Part shown: piece by piece, positions 26,696 to 36,230 of the stretch | Layout of the letters: the number at the start of each line of letters is the position of its first letter | How positions within the stretch are numbered: position 1 is the first letter of the stretch | Assembly: GCF_005747095.1 (NCBI RefSeq) | Contig: NZ_SWLG01000006.1 | Coordinates: 1-64,000, forward strand | Source of the DNA: Exobacillus caeni | GTDB lineage: Bacteria > Bacillota > Bacilli > Bacillales > Guptibacillaceae | Direction: 5' to 3' | DNA length: 64,000 bases | Notes under the pieces: model-generated | Told to the model about the DNA's origin: nothing | Seen by the model: only the letters and a program-made list of their open reading frames with translations | Database searches by the model: none | Translations under genes and position numbers: made by a program

Positions 26696-29600
26696 ATGTT
26701 CCTCAAACGACTCGATGTCGCAGGGTTCAAATCGTTCGCTGAACGGATCTCGGTTGAGTTTGTGCCGGGTGTTACAGCAGTCGTTGGCCCAAACGGCAGT
26801 GGTAAAAGCAACATCAATGATTCGATCCGATGGGTCCTTGGCGAACAATCTGCCAAATCCCTGCGTGGCTCAAAAATGGAAGATATTATATTTGCCGGCA
26901 GTGATACTAGAAAACCGCTTAATTTAGCTGAAGTTACCTTAACACTCGATAACCAGGACCAGTACCTTCCTATAGAATACAATGAAGTCAGCGTGACAAG
27001 GAGAGTCTATCGTTCTGGTGACAGTGAATACTTGATCAACAACCAGCCTTGCAGATTAAAGGATATCATCGACTTGTTCATGGACTCTGGGCTTGGAAAG
27101 GAATCCTTCTCGATCATAGGGCAGGGGAAAATAGAAGAAATACTGAGCAGCAAATCAGAAGAAAGAAGGAAGATCTTTGAAGAAGCTGCCGGTGTTTTAA
27201 AATATAAGCAGCGAAAACAAAAGGCTGTTGCAAAGCTTGCGGAAACAGAGGAAAACCTGCATCGAGTAGAAGATATTCTCTATGAATTAGAAGACCAGGT
27301 GGAACCTCTTAAAATTCAGGCATCTATCGCAAAGGACTATCTTGCAAAGCGGGAAGAATTAGAAAAGATCGAAACTGCGCTTATAGTCCATGAAATAGAA
27401 GAGCTGCACGGAAAATGGGAATCTAAATCCACTGAAATAAACTCTCTGATTGAAAGGGAAAGGGCGCTCTCTGAGGCTGTCGCTGAAAAGGAAACAGAGC
27501 TTGATGGACTGAAAAGCGAAATTGAACAGGTGGAACAAAAGCTTGACCAAAAACAGGAATCCCTGCTAATAACGAGTGAAGATCTGGAAAAGCTCGAAGG
27601 CAAGAAAGAAGTACTAAAAGAAAGAAAGAAAAACGCTGACCAGAACAAAGAAAACTTAAAGCATACGATTCAGTCCCACCAGAATAAAAAGGCTCATTTA
27701 AACAGTGAAATAAAGAGGCAAACAGAACTGTTCAATAAACAAAAAAGAGAGCTGACCGAGCTGAAAAATAGGCTCGAGAAAGAAACAAAACTGCTTCAGG
27801 ATATTGAACAGGACATAGAGACCGAGCTTGAAAAGCTGAAATCGGATTATTTTGAAATGTTGAATGAACAGGCTTCGATGAGAAATGAAAACCGTTATTT
27901 AAATGAACAACTAACTGGCCTAAAATCGAAGAGTGACAGACTGGACCAGGAAAACAAAAAGTTTCTCGACCAACGAAAAGAAGTTCAATTGAGGAAAAAA
28001 GACCTGGAATTACAACTGAAAAGCGTAAAGGACAAGCTTCAGAAACATGTATCGTCTTACTATAAAACAAAACAGGATGTGGATACGGCAGAGAAGGAGT
28101 TCCGTGAAAAGGAATCTAATCTCTATCAGGCTTATCAGTATATTCAGCAATTCCGCTCCAGAAAAGAAATGCTTGAAGAAATGCAAGAAGATTATTCTGG
28201 CTTTTTCCAGGGTGTTAAAGAAGTGCTAAAAGCCCGTGATGACTTAACTGGTATAGAAGGTGCGATAGCCGAACTAGTGACCGTTCCGAAAGAAGTAGAA
28301 ACTGCCATTGAAACCGCGCTCGGCGGCGCAATGCAGCATGTGGTGGTCCAAACGGAAGCCGATGGTCGAAAGGCGATACAGTTTTTAAAAGCAAAGCGAT
28401 TTGGGAGAGCGACATTCTTGCCGATGAATGTTGTTAGGCCGCGCAAAATCGGGATGCACGAAAAAAGCAGTATTTCTTCTCATTCTTCCTATGTTGGCAT
28501 CGCGGCTGACTTGATCAAATTTGATGCAAGATATGCTGATATATTAAATAACCTCCTGGGAAATGTTATCGTAACGAGAGATTTAAAAGGCGCTAATGAG
28601 ATTGCAAGGTTATTGCAGTATCGCTTTAGGATCGTAACAACAGAAGGGGATATCGTAAATCCGGGCGGTTCGATGAGCGGCGGAGCAGTGAAACAGAAAT
28701 CGACTTCTTTATTAAGCAGACAAAGGGAACTAGAAACCGTGGAGGAAAAGCTTGCCACCATGGAAAACAAAGTTGCCGTGCTTGAGGAAGAAGTGAAAAA
28801 AGACAGGGAATCGATCACACAAAAAAAAGAAAATCTTGAAGACATGCGGGAAACCGGTGAGGAACTCAGACTTGAAGAACAGTCTTTTATTCGGGATATT
28901 AAAGAAATCGAAATGGAAGAAGGGAATATAAACGACCGCCTATCCTTGTATGATCGGGAGAAATCCAGTATATCAGAGGAAAAAGATTCCAATGAGGAGC
29001 GAAGGCAGTTCTTAAGCGATAAGTTAGAAAAAGTCTCTAAAGAAGCGGAAAAGCTTGAAAAGAAAATCGAAAGGCTAACCCACAAGAAGAAAAACCAGCA
29101 AACCTCTAAAGAATCGCTTCAAACTGAAATTACGGACCTGAAAGTGAAAGTTGCCGAGCATCAGCAAGCTTTTACGAATAAGAAAGAAACGCTTGATCGT
29201 CTTGTAAATGAACAAAAGGAAAACCAGGAGTTGCTTTCTACTGCGGAAGAAGACTTCTGGCTGCTGGAAGAGGCTGTTTCTTCTAATAACAGTGGTGAAG
29301 AGAAGCTTGAGGAGGAAATTAAACAAAAACGAACCAATAAAAATGATCTTTTATCCGTTATCAGTTCCCTTCGCAATAATCGTGCTTCCCTCAATCAGCA
29401 AATAGAAGCTGAAGAGACTGAGCTGAAAGGCTTAAAACAGCAAGAAAAACAAATCGGCGGTCTATTGAAGGCCGAAGAGGTGCAAATTAACCGCCTCGAT
29501 GTGGAGCTTGAGAATCGTTTAGGTTATCTTGGAGATGAATACGGATTAACCTATGAACGGGCAAAAGAAAAGCATGTTCTCTCCATGGAAGCTACAGAAG

Positions 29601-30259
29601 CCAGAAAACGGATCAAACTGATAAAGATGGAAATAGAGGAGCTAGGAACGGTTAATCTCGGGGCGATAGAAGAATACGAGCGAATTTCAGGAAGGTACGA
29701 GTTCCTGACTGAGCAGCAATCCGATTTGAACCATGCAAAAGAAACGCTCTACAGTGTGATCAATGAAATGGATGAGGAAATGAAACGCAGGTTTGAGGAT
29801 ACTTTTGTCAAAATCCGTAGTAATTTCCAGGATGTATTCACTGAATTGTTCGGAGGCGGCAAGGCTGACCTGGTACTGACGAATCCGGACGATCTGCTTG
29901 CTACCGGTGTGGATATACTTGCACAGCCGCCAGGCAAGAAACTTCAACATCTTGCCCTGCTTTCAGGAGGAGAAAGAGCATTTACCGCAATTGCACTTCT
30001 CTTTTCAATCCTTATGGTGCGCCCGGTGCCGTTTTGTGTTCTCGATGAGGTGGAGGCTGCCCTGGATGAAGCGAATGTGAACCGTTTTGCAAGCTTTTTG
30101 AAACGGTTCAGTGAAGAGACGCAATTTATCGTTATTACCCATCGAAAAGGAACGATGGAGGAAGCGGATGTCCTTTATGGCGTTACGATGCAGGAATCAG
30201 GTGTTTCCAACCTTGTTTCGGTGAGGCTAGAAGAGTCCAAAGAACTTGTTAAACAATAG
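26696..30259 (+). CDS. smc: Chromosome partition protein Smc
   Basis: The 1187-residue ATPase forms the condensin core with ScpA and ScpB. An N-terminal Walker A (GPNGSGKSN near residue 32) and a C-terminal signature LSGGERAF plus Walker B CVLDEVEAALDEAN (near 1120) make the head; long coiled coils (about 170-500 and 680-1010) flank a hinge near 510-670 with conserved glycines (NPGGSMSGG). ATG at 26696 follows AGGGGGAAAG; the earlier in-frame start at 26678 adds six non-conserved residues. The length matches B. subtilis. Confidence 0.96.
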   Translation: MFLKRLDVAGFKSFAERISVEFVPGVTAVVGPNGSGKSNINDSIRWVLGEQSAKSLRGSKMEDIIFAGSDTRKPLNLAEVTLTLDNQDQYLPIEYNEVSVTRRVYRSGDSEYLINNQPCRLKDIIDLFMDSGLGKESFSIIGQGKIEEILSSKSEERRKIFEEAAGVLKYKQRKQKAVAKLAETEENLHRVEDILYELEDQVEPLKIQASIAKDYLAKREELEKIETALIVHEIEELHGKWESKSTEINSLIERERALSEAVAEKETELDGLKSEIEQVEQKLDQKQESLLITSEDLEKLEGKKEVLKERKKNADQNKENLKHTIQSHQNKKAHLNSEIKRQTELFNKQKRELTELKNRLEKETKLLQDIEQDIETELEKLKSDYFEMLNEQASMRNENRYLNEQLTGLKSKSDRLDQENKKFLDQRKEVQLRKKDLELQLKSVKDKLQKHVSSYYKTKQDVDTAEKEFREKESNLYQAYQYIQQFRSRKEMLEEMQEDYSGFFQGVKEVLKARDDLTGIEGAIAELVTVPKEVETAIETALGGAMQHVVVQTEADGRKAIQFLKAKRFGRATFLPMNVVRPRKIGMHEKSSISSHSSYVGIAADLIKFDARYADILNNLLGNVIVTRDLKGANEIARLLQYRFRIVTTEGDIVNPGGSMSGGAVKQKSTSLLSRQRELETVEEKLATMENKVAVLEEEVKKDRESITQKKENLEDMRETGEELRLEEQSFIRDIKEIEMEEGNINDRLSLYDREKSSISEEKDSNEERRQFLSDKLEKVSKEAEKLEKKIERLTHKKKNQQTSKESLQTEITDLKVKVAEHQQAFTNKKETLDRLVNEQKENQELLSTAEEDFWLLEEAVSSNNSGEEKLEEEIKQKRTNKNDLLSVISSLRNNRASLNQQIEAEETELKGLKQQEKQIGGLLKAEEVQINRLDVELENRLGYLGDEYGLTYERAKEKHVLSMEATEARKRIKLIKMEIEELGTVNLGAIEEYERISGRYEFLTEQQSDLNHAKETLYSVINEMDEEMKRRFEDTFVKIRSNFQDVFTELFGGGKADLVLTNPDDLLATGVDILAQPPGKKLQHLALLSGGERAFTAIALLFSILMVRPVPFCVLDEVEAALDEANVNRFASFLKRFSEETQFIVITHRKGTMEEADVLYGVTMQESGVSNLVSVRLEESKELVKQ

Positions 30260-30280
30260 ATATTGCAGGAGGAAACAAAG

Positions 30281-31270
30281 ATGAGCTTTTTTAAAAAACT
30301 AAAAGATAAATTCACGGAACAATCAGATACTGTATCTGAAAAGTTTAAGGAAGGACTAACGAAAACGAGGGATTCTTTTTCAACTAAAATGAATGATCTT
30401 GTAAAGAATTATCGCAAGGTTGATGAAGAGTTCTTTGAAGAACTCGAGGAATTGTTGATCAGTTCTGATGTCGGGGTCGTTACGGTAATGGATCTTATCG
30501 ATGTCCTTAAAGATGAAGCGAGACGCCAAAATATTAAAGATACAGAAAAGCTGCAATCTGTTATTTCTGAGAAACTGGCAGAAATGCTCCATAAAGAAGA
30601 TGAAGATGGCGCGTTAAACATCCAGAAAGACGGCCTGACAGTCATTCTGTTTGTAGGTGTAAACGGTGTTGGAAAAACGACGACAATCGGCAAACTTGCA
30701 CATAAATTAAAGCAAGATGGGAAGAAAGTGCTTCTTGCTGCCGGAGACACATTTAGAGCAGGTGCGATCGAACAGCTTGATGTCTGGGGGGAGAGGGTTG
30801 GCGTTGATGTCATAAAGCACCAGGCTGGCTCTGACCCTGCTGCTGTTGTATACGATGCGATACAATCGGCCCGCTCCAAAGGTTCCGATATACTGCTTTG
30901 CGATACTGCAGGAAGATTGCAAAACAAAGTCAATCTTATGAATGAACTCGAGAAAATGAAGCGTGTTATACAGCGAGAAGTGCCGGACGGACCTCATGAA
31001 GTACTGCTTGTGATCGATGCTACGACCGGACAAAATGCGATGAGCCAGGCGAAACAGTTCGGTCAAGCAACAGATGTTTCAGGCATTGTACTTACCAAGC
31101 TTGACGGAACCGCAAAGGGTGGCATCGTCCTTGCGATTCGGCATGAACTTGACATCCCTGTGAAACTCGTCGGCCTCGGTGAGAAAATGGATGATCTACA
31201 GGAATTTGACCCTGATACCTTTGTATACGGGCTGTTCTCAAGCATTATTGAAGAGGATGAAGAGGAATAA
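30281..31270 (+). CDS. ftsY: Signal recognition particle receptor FtsY
   Basis: The 329-residue GTPase docks SRP-ribosome complexes at the membrane. After a short basic and acidic N-terminal region come the N domain (about 25-110) and G domain with GVNGVGKTTTIGKLAHK near residue 127, DTFRAGAIEQL, DTAGRLQNK near 208 and TKLDGTAKGG near 270. ATG at 30281 follows GCAGGAGG. It shares the smc transcript, as in B. subtilis, and precedes ylxM-ffh, its functional partners. Confidence 0.95.
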   Translation: MSFFKKLKDKFTEQSDTVSEKFKEGLTKTRDSFSTKMNDLVKNYRKVDEEFFEELEELLISSDVGVVTVMDLIDVLKDEARRQNIKDTEKLQSVISEKLAEMLHKEDEDGALNIQKDGLTVILFVGVNGVGKTTTIGKLAHKLKQDGKKVLLAAGDTFRAGAIEQLDVWGERVGVDVIKHQAGSDPAAVVYDAIQSARSKGSDILLCDTAGRLQNKVNLMNELEKMKRVIQREVPDGPHEVLLVIDATTGQNAMSQAKQFGQATDVSGIVLTKLDGTAKGGIVLAIRHELDIPVKLVGLGEKMDDLQEFDPDTFVYGLFSSIIEEDEEE

Positions 31271-31325
31271 TTTCTTCCGCTAAAAAGTATTGAAGAATTC
31301 TCTGAGTTTGTGTTAAGAAAAAATC

Positions 31326-31354
31326 TTGACAAAGGCTTTTAGGCATAGTAGTAT
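31326..31354 (+). promoter_or_regulatory. SigA promoter of ylxM-ffh
   Basis: A perfect TTGACA at 31326-31331 and TAGTAT at 31349-31354 have a 17-base spacer. The short dyad AAGGT-GATT-ACCTT follows at about 31366-31379, before the ribosome site. Confidence 0.85.
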
Positions 31355-31397
31355 TTACTAACGTAAAGGTGATTACCTTAACAAGGAGTTGACAGTA

Positions 31398-31730
31398 TTG
31401 CTGGAAAAAACAATGAGAGTCAATTACCTATTTGATTTTTATCAATCTTTGTTAACTCCAAAGCAAAGAAACTATATGGCATTATATTTCTTGGATGATT
31501 ATTCCCTTGGGGAAATCGCCGAAGAATTTCAAGTAAGCAGGCAAGCTGTTTACGATAACATTAAACGAACAGAAGCAATGCTGGAAGAATACGAAACAAA
31601 ACTATCATTATTCAAGAGATACGAGAAACGGAAGGAACTTCTTGCCAGGCTCAAACAGTATGTATCAGCAGAGCCTCTGGAGCAGGAAGAAGTAGAGCAA
31701 CTAATAGAATCTCTTGAAAAATTGGATTAG
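31398..31730 (+). CDS. ylxM: YlxM/p13 family SRP-associated HTH protein
   Basis: The 110-residue protein has a sigma-70 region-4-like helix-turn-helix ([22 protein letters not shown] near residue 35-56) and a coiled C-terminal tail. YlxM family members associate with SRP and affect its GTPase cycle in streptococci. The TTG at 31398, nine bases after AAGGAG, gives [19 protein letters not shown], which aligns with the B. subtilis N-terminus; a TTG at 31389 overlaps the ribosome site. It is followed by ffh after 12 bases. Confidence 0.9.
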   Translation: MLEKTMRVNYLFDFYQSLLTPKQRNYMALYFLDDYSLGEIAEEFQVSRQAVYDNIKRTEAMLEEYETKLSLFKRYEKRKELLARLKQYVSAEPLEQEEVEQLIESLEKLD

Positions 31731-31742
31731 GAGGCGGCAAAC

Positions 31743-33092
31743 ATGGCATTTGAAGGTTTAGCCGACCGACTGCAGGGCACGCTTCAAAAAATCCGTGGTA
31801 AAGGGAAAGTTTCTGAAGCGGATGTAAAGGAAATGATGCGTGAAGTAAGATTAGCTCTGCTTGAAGCGGACGTTAACTTTAAAGTAGTTAAAGAATTTAT
31901 CAAACGAGTAAAAGAACGTGCTGTCGGCCAAGAGGTGTTACAAAGCTTAACCCCTGGCCAGCAAGTAATTAAAGTAGTACATGAAGAACTAAAGGACCTG
32001 ATGGGTGGCGAACAGAGTAAAATAGCTGTTGCCAATCGCCCTCCAACTGTCATCATGATGGTCGGCCTTCAAGGTGCAGGTAAAACGACGACAACAGGAA
32101 AGCTTGCAAACCATTTGCGAAAAAAGCACAATCGCAAACCGTTGCTTGTTGCAGCAGATATTTACCGTCCTGCAGCGATCCAACAGCTAGAAACGATAGG
32201 AAAGCAATTGAGCATGCCGGTGTTTTCACTTGGAGACCAGGTCAGCCCTGTTGAAATTGCAAAGCAGGCGATCCAGAAGGCGAAAGAAGAACATAATGAC
32301 TATGTCATTATTGATACAGCCGGCCGCTTACACGTGGATGAAGCACTGATGAATGAGCTGGAAGAGGTTAAAGAAGCCGTTAAGCCTGATGAGATTTTCC
32401 TAGTGGTGGATGCGATGACAGGTCAGGACGCAGTTAACGTAGCAGAAAGCTTTAATAATGCGCTTGGCGTTTCCGGTGTCGTGTTAACGAAACTTGACGG
32501 AGATACGCGCGGAGGTGCTGCTTTGTCGATCAGATCGGTGACAGACACTCCGATTAAGTTTGCAGGTATGGGCGAAAAGCTTGATGCACTTGAGGCTTTC
32601 CACCCTGAAAGAATGGCATCAAGAATCCTCGGCATGGGGGATGTGCTTACATTGATCGAAAAGGCACAATCCACAGTTGATGAGGAAAAAGCAAAAGAAC
32701 TGGAAAAGAAAATGAGGACGATGAGCTTTACGTTTGATGATTTTCTTGACCAGCTCGATCAAGTCCGAAGCATGGGTCCGCTTGATGAACTGCTTGATAT
32801 GATCCCGGGCATGAATAAAGCCAAAGGGATGAAGAATATAAACGTCGATGACAAGCAGATCGGCAAAGTGGAAGCGATCATCCGCTCGATGACAAAGGAT
32901 GAAAAACTGCATCCTGAAGTCATCAATGCGAGCAGAAGAAAACGTATCGCGCTTGGAAGTGGCACAACCGTCCAGGATGTTAACCGTTTGCTGAAGCAGT
33001 TTGAAGAGATGAAGAAGATGATGAAGCAGATGACAAACATGCAAAAGGGCAAGAAGAAAGGGAAAGGATTCAACTTCCCGTTCATGCAATAA
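31743..33092 (+). CDS. ffh: Signal recognition particle protein Ffh (SRP54)
   Basis: The 449-residue GTPase binds signal sequences and the 4.5S/scRNA. The NG domain has GLQGAGKTTTTGKLA near residue 105, DTAGRLHVDEAL near 190 and TKLDGDTRGGAAL near 245. The methionine-rich M domain (about 300-445) contains the RNA-binding segment RIALGSGTTVQDVNRLLKQ and ends in MKKMMKQMTNMQ plus a lysine-glycine tail. GGAGGCGG site. Lies between ylxM and rpsP as in B. subtilis. Confidence 0.97.
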   Translation: MAFEGLADRLQGTLQKIRGKGKVSEADVKEMMREVRLALLEADVNFKVVKEFIKRVKERAVGQEVLQSLTPGQQVIKVVHEELKDLMGGEQSKIAVANRPPTVIMMVGLQGAGKTTTTGKLANHLRKKHNRKPLLVAADIYRPAAIQQLETIGKQLSMPVFSLGDQVSPVEIAKQAIQKAKEEHNDYVIIDTAGRLHVDEALMNELEEVKEAVKPDEIFLVVDAMTGQDAVNVAESFNNALGVSGVVLTKLDGDTRGGAALSIRSVTDTPIKFAGMGEKLDALEAFHPERMASRILGMGDVLTLIEKAQSTVDEEKAKELEKKMRTMSFTFDDFLDQLDQVRSMGPLDELLDMIPGMNKAKGMKNINVDDKQIGKVEAIIRSMTKDEKLHPEVINASRRKRIALGSGTTVQDVNRLLKQFEEMKKMMKQMTNMQKGKKKGKGFNFPFMQ

Positions 33093-33109
33093 GTTAATAA
33101 ATTTCACTA

Positions 33110-33138
33110 TTGAAAAGTAGTGGGTTTTATGATATTAT
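33110..33138 (+). promoter_or_regulatory. SigA promoter of rpsP
   Basis: TTGAAA at 33110-33115 and TATTAT at 33133-33138 (running into TATAAT) have a 17-base spacer, about 35 bases before the S16 start. Confidence 0.8.
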
Positions 33139-33173
33139 AATTAGTTATGTGAGTATATTTGGAGGTGAAAAAC

Positions 33174-33446
33174 ATGGCAGTTAAAATTCGCTTAAAGCGC
33201 ATGGGTGCTAAGAAAAATCCTTTCTACCGTTTGGTAGTTGCTGATTCTCGCGCGCCACGTGATGGACGTTTTATCGAAGAAATTGGTTTCTACAATCCAG
33301 TTGCTAGCCCGATCGAGATCAAAATCGACGAGGAAAAAGCACTAGACTGGATGTTAAAAGGTGCTAAGCCATCTGATACAGTACGTAACTTGTTCTCTAA
33401 CGCAGGACTTATGGAAAAGTTACACAATGCAAAACTTCAAAAGTAA
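33174..33446 (+). CDS. rpsP: 30S ribosomal protein S16
   Basis: The 90-residue protein [42 protein letters not shown] is S16, an early-binding protein that stabilises the 16S body. The ATG at 33174 follows a strong TTTGGAGGTGA. The length equals that of B. subtilis S16. A hairpin with a short T run lies between it and khpA, which may lower expression of the downstream genes relative to the ribosomal protein. Confidence 0.97.
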   Translation: MAVKIRLKRMGAKKNPFYRLVVADSRAPRDGRFIEEIGFYNPVASPIEIKIDEEKALDWMLKGAKPSDTVRNLFSNAGLMEKLHNAKLQK

Positions 33447-33455
33447 TTGACATCG

Positions 33456-33482
33456 AAGGAGGCTGAATGAAGCCTCCTTTAG
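33456..33482 (+). terminator. Attenuating terminator between rpsP and khpA
   Basis: AAGGAGGCT and AGCCTCCTT form a perfect nine-base stem with a six-base loop; only three T follow, suggesting partial read-through into khpA. Confidence 0.65.
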
Positions 33483-33514
33483 CATATGTTTAATAAACTA
33501 GCCAGAAGGCGGGG

Positions 33515-33748
33515 ATGACGGTGAAGGAGTTAATTGAAACGATTGTAAAGGCGCTCGTTGACCATCCGGATGAAGTTATTGTGAGTGAGGTACAGAATGA
33601 CCGTTCCGTAACGTACCAGTTGACAGTACATAAAGATGACATGGGGAAGGTTATTGGCAAGCAGGGAAGGGTCGCGAAGTCGATTCGAACTGTCATTAAT
33701 GCAGCAGCGGTCAATAACAACCAGAAGGTTAATTTGGATATTATGTAA
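33515..33748 (+). CDS. khpA: KhpA, KH-domain RNA-binding protein (YlqC)
   Basis: The 77-residue protein is a single KH domain with the GXXG loop in VIGKQGRVAKSIRTVINAAA near residue 48. In Gram-positive bacteria KhpA pairs with KhpB (Jag/SpoIIIJ-associated) and binds many RNAs, influencing division and envelope growth. ATG at 33515 sits just after AAGGCGGGG; GTG at 33521 is a shorter alternative. It ends before a terminator, so it closes the rpsP transcript. Confidence 0.9.
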   Translation: MTVKELIETIVKALVDHPDEVIVSEVQNDRSVTYQLTVHKDDMGKVIGKQGRVAKSIRTVINAAAVNNNQKVNLDIM

Positions 33749-33756
33749 TGTGATCA

Positions 33757-33783
33757 GGGTGAGGTGTTCCTCGCTCTTTTTTT
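33757..33783 (+). terminator. Terminator after khpA
   Basis: GGGTGAGG and CCTCGCTC pair over eight bases with G-U wobbles around a TGTT loop, followed by seven T. Confidence 0.75.
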
Positions 33784-33811
33784 GTGGGTTTTGTAGCATT
33801 TTTGCTGTGAA

Positions 33812-33939
33812 TAGTTGATTGGAGTGGGAGATGCGAGATTCCAGCGGGAGGAAAGAGGAAGTTAAGACCCCGCATGCGGGAAACGCCGAGGAGGCTCACC
33901 TCCCGCGAAAAGAGAGCAACCTGGAGCGAAAATCAACTA
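33812..33939. repeat. Intergenic repeat element with terminal inverted repeats
   Basis: This 128-base GC-richer block starts TAGTTGATT and ends AATCAACTA, perfect nine-base terminal inverted repeats. Inside are GCGGGAGG, the perfect palindrome CCCGCATGCGGG and GAGGAGGCTCACC. Its left arm resembles the element at 36231-36316 (CGAGATTCCAGCGGGA against TAGACTCCTGCGGGA, then ACCCCGC in both). It encodes nothing and fits a class of small structured repeats common in Bacillaceae intergenic regions. The rest of the 362-base khpA-ylqD gap holds only a terminator and AT-rich sequence. Confidence 0.75.
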
Positions 33940-34110
33940 CCTCTCTGTTTATACTGCAACTATAAAAAGCGACAGAGGATGTGAGTGATTTTTAAGGTGA
34001 TGAATCAATTATATTAATCAAGTGTTCTTCTTGCATTAAACTTTAAATTTGAAGTTTGCTATAATATAAGCTGGTAAGGCTGGTGGATGCCTCTTGTTAG
34101 GAGGGATGAG

Positions 34111-34497
34111 ATGAAGTTTATAAAGAAATATGAAGTGAAGCAAATTCTTACGGAGAACAGTAAGCGCTTGTTGGAAGAAAGTATCGGGCAGGAAAAGAGG
34201 ACAGTTTTGAAGGAGATCGAGCAGCTGGAGTTTGAAAGAAGACGCCTGCAAAAACAGCGACCCGATCGGAAAGAATGGATAAATAAACGTTTTGAAAGCG
34301 AGTTAAACAATAGGGAAGAAAAGCTCTCTTATATTGAATTCAGGCTGACCCAGCTGCAACAACTTCCGATCGGAAGCGAAATTGCTGAGGGGGAAGTAGA
34401 AGCGATCCATGAAGCGGATGCAGGTGATCGCTGGGATGACTTACATAAAAAAGGGAAAATCCTTATTAAGGACGGAATTATACAGAGCATATTATAA
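34111..34497 (+). CDS. ylqD: YlqD family protein
   Basis: The 128-residue protein matches B. subtilis YlqD in length and in the ends ([18 protein letters not shown] and [20 protein letters not shown]). The middle (about 25-90) is a charged coiled-coil-like helix; the C-terminus looks like a small beta fold. Function is unknown; conserved placement between khpA and rimM hints at a ribosome- or RNA-related role, which is inference. ATG at 34111 follows TTAGGAGGGATG; an upstream in-frame start at 34087 was rejected. Confidence 0.85.
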   Translation: MKFIKKYEVKQILTENSKRLLEESIGQEKRTVLKEIEQLEFERRRLQKQRPDRKEWINKRFESELNNREEKLSYIEFRLTQLQQLPIGSEIAEGEVEAIHEADAGDRWDDLHKKGKILIKDGIIQSIL

Positions 34498-34514
34498 AGG
34501 GAAGGAATGTTAAA

Positions 34515-35036
34515 ATGGAAAAATGGTTTAATGTCGGAAAAATCGTAAACACACATGGCGTTCGGGGTGAAGTGCGTGTCATCTCAAGGACGGATTTTCC
34601 TGAAGAGCGGTATGCAGAAGGAAGTGAGCTTTACTTATTTCAAGAAAACAAACAGGAGCCAGTTTTATTGACAGTGTCCTCACATCGAAAACATAAACAA
34701 TTTGACCTTCTCACATTTGAAGGCCATCCATCGATCAATGATGTTGAACAATATAAAGGCGGCCTGTTAAAGGTGTCTGAAGACCAGTTGGCTGATCTAG
34801 AAGAAGGAGAATTCTATTATCACGATATTATGGGGCTTAAAGTAGTAACAGAAGAGGGCGAAGAAATAGGGAAGATTAAAGAAATTTTATCGCCGGGGGC
34901 AAATGATGTATGGGTAGTACAACGTAGCGGTGGCGGGAAAGATGTGCTGATTCCTTATATCGAGAGCATAGTAAAAGACGTAGACCTTCAAAGTGAAACG
35001 GTGACCATCCATCTGATGGAGGGATTAATAGAATGA
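34515..35036 (+). CDS. rimM: Ribosome maturation factor RimM
   Basis: The 173-residue protein has an N-terminal RimM beta-barrel ([18 protein letters not shown]) and a C-terminal PRC barrel (about 95-170, [19 protein letters not shown] and [15 protein letters not shown]). It binds S19 and the 30S head during late assembly. The stop overlaps the trmD start by four bases (ATGA), matching the usual rimM-trmD coupling. The length is typical. Confidence 0.95.
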   Translation: MEKWFNVGKIVNTHGVRGEVRVISRTDFPEERYAEGSELYLFQENKQEPVLLTVSSHRKHKQFDLLTFEGHPSINDVEQYKGGLLKVSEDQLADLEEGEFYYHDIMGLKVVTEEGEEIGKIKEILSPGANDVWVVQRSGGGKDVLIPYIESIVKDVDLQSETVTIHLMEGLIE

Positions 35037-35782
35037 TGAAAATGGATGTGCTGACCCTTTTTCCAGAAATGTTTGAAGGAGTGTTCAATCATTCTATCTT
35101 AAAAAGGGCGCAAGAGAAAAACGCTGTATCCTATCGTGTGACGAACTTCAGGGATTATAGTGAGAATAAGCATAGCAATGTGGATGATTACCCTTACGGC
35201 GGAGGAGCAGGAATGGTCTTGACGCCTCAGCCTTTGTTTTCTGCAGTAGAGGACCTTAAAGAAGGCCTCTCTTCTGAGCCGAGAGTAATCCTGATGTGCC
35301 CGCAGGGAGAAAGGTTTACGCAGCAAAAGGCAGAAGAGTTAGCAAAGGAAAACCATCTGATCTTTCTATGCGGGCATTACGAAGGGTATGATGAAAGGGT
35401 CAGGGCGAACCTTGTAACCGATGAAATTTCGATCGGGGACTTTGTGCTTACAGGTGGAGAACTTGCAAGCATGGTCATCATCGACAGTGTTACAAGGCTG
35501 TTGCCCGAAGTGCTGGGTAACCAGGAGTCTGCCCCCCTGGATTCGTTCAGCAACGGACTGCTTGAACATCCTCACTATACAAGACCGGCAGATTTCCGCG
35601 GGTTGAAAGTACCGGATGTTTTGTTATCGGGTGACCATGCGAAAATTGAACGTTGGCGCAGAGAACAATCACTGAAGCGAACATTTGAGAGGCGTCCAGA
35701 ACTGCTGGAAACAGCTAATTTATCGGATAAGGATCGTGATTATCTAAGACGGTTAAAGGAAAGTCAGCAATCGAGCGAATAG
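35033..35782 (+). CDS. trmD: tRNA (guanine-37-N1)-methyltransferase
   Basis: The 249-residue SPOUT enzyme methylates G37 next to the anticodon and prevents frameshifting. Visible are [13 protein letters not shown] at the start, [13 protein letters not shown] near residue 50, and the trefoil-knot SAM site HYEGYDERV and [12 protein letters not shown] near 110-145. ATG codons at 35033, 35036 and 35042 are all possible; GGAGGG is best spaced for 35033. It is followed by a long repeat-rich gap before rplS instead of the close spacing seen in B. subtilis. Confidence 0.95.
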   Translation: MMKMDVLTLFPEMFEGVFNHSILKRAQEKNAVSYRVTNFRDYSENKHSNVDDYPYGGGAGMVLTPQPLFSAVEDLKEGLSSEPRVILMCPQGERFTQQKAEELAKENHLIFLCGHYEGYDERVRANLVTDEISIGDFVLTGGELASMVIIDSVTRLLPEVLGNQESAPLDSFSNGLLEHPHYTRPADFRGLKVPDVLLSGDHAKIERWRREQSLKRTFERRPELLETANLSDKDRDYLRRLKESQQSSE

Positions 35783-35853
35783 GCAGTTTTTTATATGAAG
35801 GCTGTTATTGGTGTTATTACACAATAGCGATAAACTGCGACTCGATTGCAGCA

Positions 35854-35960
35854 CTGATTTCCACTCCGGGCAGTTCGCTTTCCATGGGCAACGCTTCAGA
35901 TTCCTCGTCAGCAAAAACCGCCTGTCTAGTTCCGGCTCACAGAGACTAGTGGATTTCCCT
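35854..35960 (-). repeat. Degenerate copy of the intergenic repeat, reverse orientation
   Basis: Starting CTGATTTCCACTCCGGGCAG, followed by TTCGCTTTCC, this resembles the reverse complement of the right end of the 33812-33939 element (GTTGATTTTCGCTCCAGG). The inner part is diverged and the far end is not clear. Confidence 0.5.
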
Positions 35961-36072
35961 CACCTCCTTGCGATAAGGCAACATCGACTCTCTTTCGTTC
36001 GTCGTTGTTTCTTATCTTCATGCGGTTCAATCCAATCCATTCGTCTCTTGGCGTCCGCCTCCATCTTTCAAC

Positions 36073-36160
36073 ACTGCGGGATCTACAGCTGTTGTTTTTC
36101 CCGCACGACAAGGAAGGCTTCGGCAGAATTACATCGCACGAAGGAAATGTGAAAACATTT
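36073..36160 (-). repeat. Second degenerate reverse-orientation repeat segment
   Basis: ACTGCGGGATCT followed by TTTTTCCCGCACGACAAGG resembles the reverse complement of the core of 36231-36316. A small hairpin, GAAATGT-GAAA-ACATTT, closes the segment near 36145-36160. Confidence 0.45.
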
Positions 36161-36230
36161 TCGAGGAGTCGACTGATCTTCGCTTCAATCAATTGATGTT
36201 TTTCAAAAATGTAGAACGTCAAAGCACAGC

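Noticed and set aside
35808-36152. 114-residue open frame in the trmD-rplS gap
   Set aside because: It runs through degenerate repeat sequence, has no ribosome site and the product has no coding character.
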